NCBI GenBank assembly: GCA_037176705.1
Contig: CM073896.1
Location: 18,426,708 to 18,490,707, forward strand
Origin: Molossus alvarezi
Lineage: Eukaryota > Chordata > Mammalia > Chiroptera > Molossidae
Length of the DNA stretch: 64,000 bases
Reading direction: 5' to 3'
Part shown: piece by piece, positions 41,101 through 54,000 of the stretch
How positions within the stretch are numbered: position 1 is the stretch's first letter
Layout of the letters: every line of letters starts with the position of its first letter
The notes under the pieces: model-generated
What the model was told of the DNA's origin: nothing
Seen by the model: the letters and a program-made list of their open reading frames with translations, nothing else
The model's database searches: none
Program-made: the position numbers and the translations under genes

Positions 41101-44100
41101 ACAGACATGCTCACGACCCAGCTCCAGCTGTGAAGAGCAGAGCAAAGACCCACGGACAAAACAGAAGGTAACTGGACACAGCCACCTGCCAACCAGGGAA
41201 ATCTGCATTGTCGTCGGGTCTCTCTGTCACTCCAGCCAAACCTCACCATTCTGTCCGCATCCTCATCAACATAGAAGTATGAATACAGCCCTAGTATTTA
41301 TCTTTCCTGGGAGAAATCTCAAGACATTTTGAACACTGGTGGCCTTTACAGAGGAGGGTACTGCATGACAAAGGCAGGAATGACGAGAGACCTTGATTTC
41401 TCTTTTTCTGCGGTCCTTAGGTTTTCTAATTTTACACCTGCATCATTTTATCTTTAACAAGAATTATCAGTTCTAAAGTTTTCATTTTGTTCTCTTTATG
41501 GTATTTTCTATGTTTTGGAGGGGGGTGAAAACTTTCTATTTTTTGTTTGTTTTGATTGTGTTCATCATTGCTCGTTAAAGCATTTTTATGATGGCTGCTT
41601 TAATGTCCTAGCCACATAGTTCTAACACCTGTGTCATCTCAACGTTGGCATCTGTCGATTGTTTTTATTTCGCTTAAATTGAGATCTTCCTGGTTTGGGG
41701 TGTGATGAGTAATCTTTGAATTTTGGATATTTTTGGTTTAATGTTAGAGACTCTGGTTCTTACTTAAACCTTCAGTTTTAGGTCTATACCAACATTGCTT
41801 CAGCAGGGGGGTGGCTGCCAATTTGTTCCTACAGGTGAGTAGGAGCCCAGGTTTTCTACTTGGTCTTCACTGGCGAGTGCTGCCTCCTTGTTACGTTGGG
41901 CGGAGTAGAGTGACCCCATTCGGTCACTCTGGACGGTAGGGGCAAGCGTGCCTCTTACTTCTCCCCACCAGGCCTCCAACGGTGCTTGGGGAAGGTGGCC
42001 TCGTTAGCACTGGGGTGGTGGTGGCAGTCCAACCGTCCTCTGTGCCTTCCCTGCATCGTCATCCCAGGAGAAGGGAGCGGGAAAGGGGGCCCCTGTACTT
42101 CCAGGTGTAGAAGTTCAGGTTTCTGCTGCCATGCACGAGGGTGGCTGGGACGAAGGTCCCAGCTCCCTGCTCGGCCTTGTCGGATGCCAGCCTGGCAGGG
42201 GCTGGGGCCACTGTTACAGCAGCCTCACCAGGACGGCCGCCTCGGCTCCCGCTGGGCCTTTGCAGGCAGGGTGGGGGTGGGACCACAGATTTTGTTGTTT
42301 CTTTGTGAGTTCTTTACCTGGAGTAAAGCAGTTTTGTCTCACATTTTCCGCCTTGGGACCCCTCTCTAGCCCTTTGGTTCGAGAGAGGAGGCTTCTGTTG
42401 GGGCTTTTCTGTCGGTCCTGGTGGTGGTTCTGAACTGACCGCGTACTCCAGCAGCACGTCTGGGACCTGGGGCCTCCGCTGGTCTTCTCTTCACCCTTTG
42501 GAGTCTTCTAATGTTCCTCTTCTGTGTTGTGTCCAGGTTGCACTTTGTGGTTACATTTAGTGGTAGGAATGGGCGAAAGCACCTCTCCATCTTTCTGGAA
42601 GCCTATTCTGTGTGGCGTTTTAACTTCATCTGCATATTTAAAGTGGCAAAAGAGGCTTCACCTGCTGCTAAAGGGACTCCAAGCGTTGCTGGACCAGGCG
42701 GGAAAGAATGTGGAGAGCGGTGGCCTGGGAGAAGGGACAGCGCGGTGGCCTCCGCCTGTGCCCGCTGCCACCTGCCCTGCGCGCTGTCCCTCCTCCGGCT
42801 CCGGGTCCAAGCCCTTGCCCTCATTCACTGCGGCCCGGGGGCCGCTCTGTCCGCCCTGCAGTCCCACCCTGTTATCGTTAGTAGTGGCCAGCACCTTCCC
42901 TTCCTAACAGCCAGGAAGGGAACCGGCCCGTCAGCACACAGAGCGGTTCTGCGGCCGGTGCCCGCGGCGCTTCTGGGGAAGGGAGGGCTTCCGTGGCTTA
43001 ACCCCCTCCGCAGGGGGCAGCACCGCCCGGAGCCTGGCAGCCTGGGCCGGAGGCGCGCTCTGCTCAAGGGGGCCAGGGAGCAGTGGCCCAGACCATCAGG
43101 TGTTCTCGGCAGCCTCGTGCCAGCCGACTTCGGTGGAACCTGAAGATGCCGTGGCTCTTCGGAGGAACAGCGCAGGAGGGGCTGGAAGGGCCACCGCGCA
43201 GGGAGCATCCTCTGTGCTGAAAACGCGAGTTGTTTCCCCTTCAGGAGGCTGAGGGAGTGAACGGTGCGAGTAAGGTGCTCACTTCTTCAGCGGTTCTTGG
43301 AGGGGCCCCAAGACTCCCAGAGGAGGGCTGGGGGCGGGGGCGGGGTTTTCCACGCAGGAGAGAGAAGCAGGATGTCACTGGCAGGGTCCCCCTTGAAACA
43401 GGACAGTCTTTGGTTTTTATTTCTTAATCTTTTAATTTTCTACTTACTTTTATGTTTGTTCAGACTGTATTTTTTTGGAGTAGTTTTAGGTTGCCGGTGG
43501 AATCAAGCTGAAGGTACAGAACTTTCTCATACCTCCCCCCCCCCCAAGTCACTGCCCCGCTGCCCAGGTCCCCTCAGACTGCGAGTCCCTTACAGTCAGC
43601 GCACTACACCGACGTCCTCACCACCCAGAACCCCGAGTTTACCTGCGGGTTAGCTTCTCCTGTGGCTGGTTTTCAGAGGAAAGAATGAGCTGGGCAGAGC
43701 TGGAGATGGATTTCTCTTAGGGGATCTGTTTCCTGCCTCCCCTCCTTTGCTCAGTCCGACCAGAAAGGAGCTTCATCCAGGGTCAAAGTCGGCATGAGGT
43801 CTGCGACAGAGTTTCTGTGGTTTATTTTTCTGCCAGGGGTGGGGATCGTCTGGCCCACAGGCCTTATACGGCCCAGGAAATCAATACCAACTAACATCAC
43901 AAACCTCATGAAATTAGCTTGACCAAATATAGCAGGCTAATTTTTAAGTTGATAATTTTGTGTGGCCCACGAATGATATTATAAATATCCAAACGGTCCT
44001 TGGCAGAAAAAGGGTTCCCCACTCCTGATTGCCAGATGGTTGTTGAATAAACTTTTGTGTATGTCACATTCAAGTACACTAGGAAATTGACTATTTGAAG

Positions 44101-47100
44101 GGAACAACACATGCAGAGAATCACCTCTAATTTTCTTTTGAAATGTCTGGATATTGATTGATGATCTCTTTATAAAGTGAAACCCTACTGTACATATTCC
44201 AGGGCAGGGACTTGTCACAACACTTTTTGGCTGAGGATCATCTGTCAGAGTAAATGTAATTTATTTTAAAACTCTTCAGCATAGATGATATCATAGTCAT
44301 GTGGGTCAGTTAATTTTTATATTTTAAAGTTTCTTGAGGTATAATTTATATAGCAGAAAATTCACTTGTCTTAAGTGTACGAGTCAATGATTTTTAGAAA
44401 ATTAACCAAGTTGTTCACCATCGTCACTACCCAGTGTTAGAACATTTCCATCACTCTGATACGATCCTAATAAGATCCCTGGCACCTGTGACAGTTAATC
44501 CCTCGTCCCCATCCCAGCCTAGGCTGTCACTTTTCCTTTTGGACATTTCTTACAAATGCCACCACACAATATGTAATCATTGGTGGCTGGCTCTTTCCCT
44601 GAGCATAATGTTTCTGAGGTTCGTCCATGTTGTAGCAGGTGTAGTGACTCCTTCATTTTTATTGCAGAATAATATTGCATTGCGTGAATATACCACAATC
44701 TGTTCATTTATTTACCAGTTGATGAATGTTTAGATTGTTCCTGTTTCTTGACAATGTATTAATGTTACTGTAAACATTCATATGTGAATTTTTGTGTGGA
44801 CCTGTTTTCATTTCTCTTGGGCAGATCTCTCAGGAGTGACGTTGCTGGGTTGTACAGTGAGCTTATGTTTAAGGTCGACGAGTTTTGGTCCACGTTTCTG
44901 CAACACCTGGTTAACCATTAACCCTAGAGGCGGTGTGTGCTGGGTTTCTCTCCTTGCTCCTGAGACCTGCCCTTTGTCCTCTTTACCCGGCTCTAGGGCC
45001 ACCAGGTTCCCCTGCACCGACCAGCTTAGCTGTGGGGACACTGGCCACAGCTGAAAGGACAGAGGAGGTGAGGTCAGGATCTGTTCTGCGCTCCCTGTAG
45101 GCTACGACGGTGGGCTGTGACCCTGTGCTGGAGGTCACTGCTCTGCTGGGTCACAGCTCTCTTGCTCCACCTCTGCTAACCGATCATTCCTCAAACCTTT
45201 CAGGCCCACGAGTGACAACAGGGCCATTGTTATTCGCCTCGGGGTTTCTCTACACCCTGCATGCACTTTGTAAATTGTCCTTTTATTAAACTCGCTTCGA
45301 GTTATCCAATTGGAGTGTGCTGTTTCCATCAGGACCCTGGCTACCTCCAGTTTTTAGTTCATTTTAATTTTTTTTATTATTATTTAAAAAACAATTTCTT
45401 TCTTTATTGATTTGAGAGAGAGAGAAAAGGAGAGGGAGAGAGATAGAAACATAGATGAGAGAGAACATCAAATGCCCGCCTCCTGCATGTCCCTCACTGG
45501 GGATCGGGCCCACAACCTGGGCATGTGCCCTGACTGGGGACCTCCTGGTGCATGGGTCGATGTTCAACCACTGAGCCACACCAGCCAGACGGTTTTTATT
45601 TTTAAAATATTTTAATTAATTGTTTTAGAGAGAGAGGAAAGGAGAGGGAGAGAGAAAGAGAAACCTCGATTGGCCGCCTCCTGCACGCCTCCCTCCGGGG
45701 ATCAAGCCCGAGACCCGGGCATGTGCCCTGACCGGGAATCCAACCAACAACCTCCCGGTGCACGGACGATGCCCAACCAACTGAGCCACACTGACCAGGG
45801 CATTAGTTAATTTTTAAAGGTGCTAAATTGAAATTCATCAACATCTACGCTCCAGCCAATTGGACTTTCACTAGAGGGTTTGCCCCTTAGCCAGGAGATG
45901 TTATAAATGATTTTCTGAGGAAATGCAACCAGGCCACATGAATTGGCTAGAAACACAGAAACACTTTACAGGCACTTCTGCCCTTACATATGAAAAAGAT
46001 ATAACATCTATGAGTGCAGTAGACTGGTGCTCCTGGCCTTGAACTTGTTTGGTCGTGTGTCCTGACACTTCGTGGAGGGTTCTGTCACCTGATCCAGGGT
46101 TGACTGCTTCCTGCCCAGGACGGTACCATATCCATCTAGAATGAGCCTCACGTGAGGTCCTCACAGGATGCCTGGGGGACAGAGAGCTGGGGCTCCACTG
46201 AGCTCTAAGAACAGATTTGTGATTGTTGTGATGCCAGCTGACTGGTAGGATTTGGTCTGAGGCTTGCTTGCATTTTGTAGCACACCGTCTGCTGGCTGCA
46301 ATGCGGGGGAGGACACCTGTAGCCCTCCTTTACTTCTAATTCCTGGAGGGTACAAAATCTCAGTAACTGCCCTGGCCAGTTTGGCTCAGCGGTTAGAGCG
46401 TCGGCCTGAGGTCTGGAGAGACCCGGGTTCGGTTCCCGCTAAGGGCACGTACTTCGGTTGCAGTTTGTCCCAGGCCCTGGTTGGTTGTGCGGTGGCAGCC
46501 ACTCGATGTGTCCCTTCACGTCGATGTTTCTCTCTCTCTCCCTCCCGCTCTATCTGTACAAAAAATGGAAAAATATCCTCAGGTGAGGATAAAAAAAAAT
46601 TAAAAAAAAATGGGCTCAATAATTAGAAACAACCAGAAAGACATCACCTTTACTGCCTCCCAGAATTCCGCCATCCAGGCTCTGAACATCCAGGGTCCTA
46701 GCCATCAGGGTTCAGCCACCCAGGGTTCCCCATCAGCCGCGCCCAGCTACAGGATCCCTGCGGTAGCCCATGCAAATGTTCTGGCCTGTACAAAAGCAGC
46801 CCAACTGTCCCCAAGCTGGGCCAGCCCCTCTGGTCTCCCAGTTCACCTTGGCCCCAGCTCAGCCCCACGCAACCACCACCCAATCCACACACATCTCTCG
46901 CTCTCTGTTAAAAAGCACTGTCATCTACATTTCATGTACTTACTTTGTTCTCTTCTAACTTAAAAAAACAATTAAACATTTCATTTTGAAATCATTGAAG
47001 ATGCATTTGCATTTGTAAGAAATACAGAGAGTTCCCAGGTACCCTTTACCTAGTTCCTCCCGATGATAACATCTTGCAAGGCTATCATACATCATCACAG

Positions 47101-50100
47101 GCAGGATGTTGACAGGGAGATGATCAAGTCAGCATAGTTTCATCACCATACAATCTCTTGTGTTGCCCTTTTTATAAACACTCCACCCTGCCCTGGCTGG
47201 CTTGGCTCAGTGGTTAGAGCGTCAGCCTGAGGACCAAAGAGTCGTGGGTTTAATTCCAGTCAAGGGCACGTACCTTGGTTGCGCTTCCTCCCAGCCCTGG
47301 TCGGAGTTGTGCGGGAGGCAAACAATTGATGTGTCTCTCTCATATCGAGGTTTCTCTCTCTCTTTCTCCCATCCCCTTCCACTCTATCTAAAGATAAATG
47401 AAGAAAGAAAGAAACAAACAAACAAAAACCACCCCACCTGCGCTACTTCCACTCCCTCCTTAATCCTTGGCAACCCCTGATCTGGTCTCTATTTCTATAA
47501 TTTGGTCATTTCAAGCATGTTATATAAATGGAACCATATGCTTCGTAACCTTTTTGGATTTACTTGTTTTTTACTGAGCATAATCCTCTGGAGATTCATC
47601 CAGGGTGTGTCAGTAGTTTGTTGAGTAGAATTCATAGTACAGATGTTTCAGTTTGTCAAACATTCACCTGTCGAAGGACAGATGAATTCATCTAGGTTGT
47701 TCCAGCGTTTGGCAATACACATCAAGCTGTTATAGGCATGTGTCTATGAGTATTTGTGTGGATATAAGTCTCTGTTCTGTAAATGCCTAAGAGTGCCATT
47801 GCTGAGCGGTCAGAAACTGCCGCACTGCCTCCCCAGTGTCTGCTGCTCCCGGCGGCAGTGCAGGAGTTGGACCTGTTTTCTCCACGCCCTCGTCAGCACG
47901 TGGTGGCGTCAGTATTTTAAAATTTTATTTTAGCTATTCTGTCTGACAGTTGTGTAGTGATATCTCATTGTGGTTTTAGTTTATATTTCCCTGGTGCCTA
48001 ATGATGTTTATGTATATAAATTTAATTCAAAGAGGCATAAAGAAGAAAACAACAAAAAGGCAATAACCAAAATTAAAAACTTGATAAATGGGCTCAGTAG
48101 CAGAATGGAGGGGACCAAGGAAAGAATCAGTGAACTTAAAGATGAAACAACTGAAAATTCCCCAATCTAAACAACAGAGAAAAATGCACTGAAACAAATG
48201 AACGGCATTTCAGACACCCATTGGGCTATAAGAAAGAGCTAACATTTATATTACTAGAGTCTCAGAAGGAAAGAAGAGTGTTGAACAGAAAAAGTATTTG
48301 CAGAAATCTTGAATGAAAAATTTCCAAATCTGTAAAAAGACATTAACTTACAGAGACTGTGTGAACCTCAGACAAGATAAACCCAAAGAAATTCACACCA
48401 AGAAACATCATAACTAAACTGAAAACTAAAGGCAAAGAAAATATCTTGCAAACAGTGAGAGAGAGAGAAACACCACCTTACTTAAAGGGGAAAAACAATT
48501 AGATGTTTTTTTCTTTACTGATATTAGAAAGAGAGAGGGAGGGGGAGGGAGAGAGAGCTAGAAACATAGATGACAGGGAACATCGATTGGCCGCCTCCTG
48601 CATGCCCCCAATGGGGATCGGGCCCACAACCTGGGCATGTGCCCTGATTGGGAATCGAACTGGCGACCTCTTGGTGCATGGGTCAGCACTCGACCACTGA
48701 GCCACACTTGCTGGGAAAGAGGAAAAATAATTTGTGTGACATCAGACTCATCAGAGACTATGAGGCCACAAGCGATGAAAGAAAGAACTATCAGCCATAA
48801 ATTATCCAGCAAAATTATCCTTCAGGAATGAAAGGGAAGTGGAGACATTCTCTGATGAAGGAAAACTAAGAAAAATTGTCACCAGCAGACTTACCTTAAA
48901 AGGAATTTCTCTAAGTAGAAAAGAAATAACAAAAGAAAGATCCTTGGAACATCAGGGGAAAAGAAAGAATAATGGAAAGAGTAAAATATGATAAGTACAA
49001 TACATTTTCCTTCTCAAAAAAAAAAAAAAAAAAAAGCCCTGGCTGGTTTGCTCAGTGGTTAGAGCATCAGCCTGTGGTCCAGAGAGACCCGGGTTCGGTT
49101 CCCGCTAAGGGCATGTACCTCGGTTGCAGTTTGTCCCCGGCCCTGGCTGGGTCGTGTGAATGGCAACCACTCTATGTGTCCCTTTCATGTTGATGTTTCT
49201 CTCTCTCTCCCTCCCACTCTATCTGAACAAAATATCAAAAAATGTCCTCGGGTGAGGATAAAAAAAAAAAAAAAAGACTATAGAGGAAAGGAAACGCAGT
49301 GTAAACATCCAGTATAATAGTGGCTAACCTCATTCTGTGCGAAGCATTTTGCCCTCCTCATGCCATTTAAACCTTTACAAAAGCCCAGGTGGGACTGTCA
49401 TCACCTCCAGTTTGTTGGTGTGGAAATCCTGCAGCACACGTCGAAGGCAGGGTGTGAACAGAAAGATGTCTAGTCGATGCCCAGTTTGGGGCTCCTAACC
49501 ATTACAGTCGACAGCATCCCAGTCTCTGCTCTCCCTGGGGTAGCAGGGAGGCAAGAACGGGCTCTCTGGAAGGGAGAAAAGTCTGCATGAAGGAGAGCTA
49601 GGAAGTCCAGAAAATGTCGAGCCGCCTTAGAAAAGAACAAAAGAGAACAAAGAAAACAATTATACAAGGAGAAGAGCAAAGCAAGAACTAGTCTAGAACA
49701 GAAACAGAATTTAGGACTTGAAGGCCCTTGGGAGGTGTCTTTTGTGCTGGTAAAGACTAGAAGCCCAGAAATGTGTAACTTGTCCAAAATCTCCAGACAG
49801 TTAGTTTCAGAGTGAGCACCAGAACCCTCAGCTCCTGACCCCCAGGCTTTTGGAAGCAGTGACGAAACGAATGGCCGAGAGCTTCCACACAGGTCTCCTC
49901 TAAGTAGAAAGAAGTGTATCCGAATCTTAAGATATCAAAGGGACCACAGTAGGTCAAGTCGGCATGAGTATGAGGAAAGTATCTGGAAAATCATAAAGGA
50001 TCTAAATTTCTTGGCAATCCGGAGCACTAAGAGGTGAGGCCATGGATCTTCTTTTTTTGTTTTGTTTTTTAAATCTTCTCCTGAGGCTATTTTTTCATTG

Positions 50101-50980
50101 ATTTTTAGATAGAGTGGAAGAGAGGGAGGGGATTGAACCTGCAACCCAGTTACGTGCCCTTGACTGGAAATTGAACCCGAGACTCTTCAGTTCTCAGGCG
50201 GACGCTCTAACCACTGAGCCAAACCCGCCAGGGCAAGGCCATGGATCTTTGGATGAGGGATTAGGCCCTTTCCAGAAACCTGATCTATGGTAGAAAATAA
50301 TCATATAAAAGGTGATACAGCTTTAATGCAAATAGCTGTGAAAACTTTCCTTCTGATTTTTGAGTATGGAAGACAAAGCTTTGGAGAGTGGCTGCTGAGT
50401 GGTGTCCGCAACCTCAACACTCAAATATGACCACTCAGCTGCTGAGCGCTGGGCACCACTAACCATCAGTAGTTGTTGCGCACCAGGTGGGATAAGAGCG
50501 CCATTGAAGCAGAATGTCGGTACCAGAGACACGACCGCCAGAGGATAAAGGATGAGGGCAGACCCGAAAGACCAGCAACAGGAGCTTGGTTAACTGGCCT
50601 GGTTTAGGGTTGTCCGAGTCCCAGAGGTTTTGGCCAGGTGCCTCCCAGACACCTTGCACTGTCCTTCTCACACAGGGTGCTTGTGTCTGTCACAATGAAG
50701 GCTTTGGGGACGAGAAAGTGTCGATGTAGTTTTCATAATTGAAGTGCATTTCATTATATTTTTAAGGTGTCACTGATTTTTTTAACAGCCATCCTTATAA
50801 TTCCTAAGATTCTATTTCTTCTTTTGTATTTTATATGCTTCTAGAGGAAGAAATAAAATAAATAGAAATTCCAGGAAACAATACTCCATTAATGGAATTT
50901 GTAATAGAAATAATAATAGCATATAAAATGACATACACTATAAATGTATTTTTTAAAGGTACCCATCTATTTTCTTCCTT

Positions 50981-51013
<33 letters not shown>

Positions 51014-54000
51014 TATCTATTGATCTATCTGCAGAGGAACAAAAAGCCTGGAAAGAAATACTGAAAGATACTAATCATATTCCAACAACTCTCGGCCCTA
51101 TCAGACAATCTCTTTGTGTAGTATTAATCTTGAAATTAGAATCATAGATAATATGTCCTGTCTACACAAATATATTTTAAGTCTATACATGCCCTAACCA
51201 TAATATAAAGAATAAATAAACATGGTTTAGAATTTTTTTTAATTGTGTATAAATTGTGTAATAAAATTACAGCAGAACATAATAGTGCTCCCTACATTTT
51301 TAAAACAACTCTTAAGTGGAGATACTGGCACCCTTGAATATCATTGCATTTTTTAAGAAGGTCTCCAGGAAGTGAGATAATGACCTTCAGACTTCCTTTT
51401 TTACAGAAAATATTTCCTTCCTACATGAAGGTCTATTGCCTTTATAGTCAGGACACGGGTGCTGGGGTGGGCGTCACACAACCATGGTATGCTCAGTACA
51501 AGAGGCAGAGAAAGTCCCCAAAGCACAACTTACCTCAAAGGAATACGCTTTCCCGATCCCATCTCCTGCTCCAGTGATCACTGCAAAAAGCAGAGCCGGT
51601 TTTAGAGGGCAGATCTGACCTTGGAGTCCGCCTCCTCGCCCACTATGTGTTCTCACAGGCCGTCTCTCCAGGACGCTTATGCTCCAAAGCAGCGCTCAAC
51701 TGGGAGCCCCTGACTTCCTTCACAAAGGTTCAAAATGAAGCTTTATTTATTTATTTTTTTGTCTTGAGGGATTGGTGAGACAGTGAAAAACCCTCTCCAA
51801 CATGAAATAAAGAACCCCAGCTGAGGAACATTTCTTATTTTTTTCTTATTTTTATTTATTTTTTATCCTCACCCGAGGACATTTTTTGATATTTTGTTCA
51901 GATAGAGTGGGAGGGAGAGAGAGAGAGTGGGGGGACACATCGAGTGCCTGCCACCCACGACCCAACCAGGGCCGGGGACAAACTGCAACCGAGGCACGTG
52001 CCCTTAGCGGGAACCGAACCCGGGTCTCTCTGGACTGCAGGCCGACGCTCTAACCACTGAGCCAAACCGGCCAGGGCACATTTTATTCAGACCTCATCCG
52101 GGTTTAGACATCTGCAAGCCTTCACTCACCACGGGCAGGCACTGCACCCTATTATCTCTCTATCCACACACCCAGCTGTCACTGCAAGGACATTTCAAGG
52201 TTCCTTCTAAAAGTCGAGTCCTCCTCCTTGCTTTCTCCACCCCCACAGATCAGCGGCAGCCAAAGCCCACAGCAGGTAGGGGACTTAACAAATGAGAAGT
52301 TCAGAAATGCAAGAGGAGGATGAGAGAAATGAAGGGATCTGAAGCCCCGCACTCCGTGGTCCCATTGATTCCTATGTAACAGGCAGACTGGCCTGACCCT
52401 TCGCTATCCAGCACCGCGGGCGTGCGGCCGGGCTGAGCTCTGGCACAGACCTCACTTGCTGAACGTCACCATGTCGAAAAGCACTACAATTCAGTAAATA
52501 CGTATCTGCAGTTCACCTTTGCACCAACCATGAAAAGTTATGCTCTCCAAACGTGTGAACAGAAGATACGTACACATTCGGCTCACTTGTGAATGAGAGC
52601 AGAGCAAGTTGTACAAGCTCCCAGCAGCAAACTGGCAGAAGCAGGCTGGTCTTAATAACTACTAATGATTTTATCTGTTTTAATTGGGTACTTTTAAGCG
52701 AACCCATGCATGTCAGCTGTTCCCCTAGTAGAAGGTACTATGCTCAGGGTTATCTTTTGCCTCACCTTCCCCCCTATTTTGGGGATATTCAAAATCCCCC
52801 AATACAAGGCCTGTACTATAGTTAGATAATAGCATCAATAAGTGGCTGGCATCCATTGAGTGCTTCCGTTCTGCCGTGCACTGTTTCAGGTGTTTCAGAT
52901 GCATCATCTCACTTACTATTCACAACAGTCCTCTAATGTAGGGACCATCATTCTTAGTTTATAGATCACAAGCCAAGAGAGAGGAAGTTCTTAACTCTAT
53001 CAAGATCACACTACTAAAAATGCTGATGATGGGATCTCACCCAGGCTGTCCGACTCTGGGCCCACAAGCCTATTGAGATCTGCCAATGACATAATGAGCC
53101 AATCAGCCACAGAGCTCTGCGGAGTTTACATTTCAGTCTCTAGTCCCTGGCTTTTCTTCTTGCCCCCCTCACCTTTTGAACTATATTATCTCCCCAATAT
53201 CTGCCTGTACCCAAGGACCTTTTACTCCTGCTAATGATAACACTACTTAAGACTGACTCAAAAGACAGGAAAAGATGATGTTTTTTCAGTCAACAAATGC
53301 TCTAGTCTCTGGCCTCATGTGAACTCTTTTTGGAACATGTGTTCTCAGAGGGCTTTGCCCAGCACCGAGGGGCAGCATTTGCACAGAGTGCCAAGGCCCG
53401 CAGTACGCATCTGCCTCTGTGAGGAGCAGAGCATGCGGCCCAGGCCACTGAAGCTCACGCACCCAGAAGTCCTCGAGACCCAGCGTGCTGCCCAGCGCTG
53501 CAAATGCCACCTGCCACAGTTAAAAACTCATTTTTCATTCCTAACCATTTTTATATAGTAAAACGTTTTTATTTCCTTTGCTAAAGTTGCAAGATTGCCA
53601 CCTTCACCAAGTAAGTATGCAAGACACCCAGTTAAATCTGATTTTCAGGTAGACAGCGAGTAATATTTTAGTAGAAATATGTCCCACACAGCATTTGGGA
53701 TGTCATTTAGTAAAAAATTACCCCCTGGTTACCTGAAATTCAAATGTAACTCAATATCCTGTATTTTATTTGGCAGCCCTATAAGGTTGTTGACAGTTTC
53801 TCCTATCTAGCTTGGCATGGTATTTCTAAAGCTGCTTACTTTTTTTTTAAGTCACCAGATTTCTTGGTGCCCAGCATTTATTTGCGGAAATGCTGAAACC
53901 ATAGCCTCATGCCTTTGCCTTAAACCCAGACCCGAGCTCCGATGCACGGCGGTTCCAGGGGATAGTCCCCTTGGGCGGCAGCGGCTCGCCTACTTGGAAC

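Noticed and set aside
42511..43143. 210-codon plus frame
   Set aside because: GC-rich intronic DNA continuing from an L1-like block; no recognisable domain.
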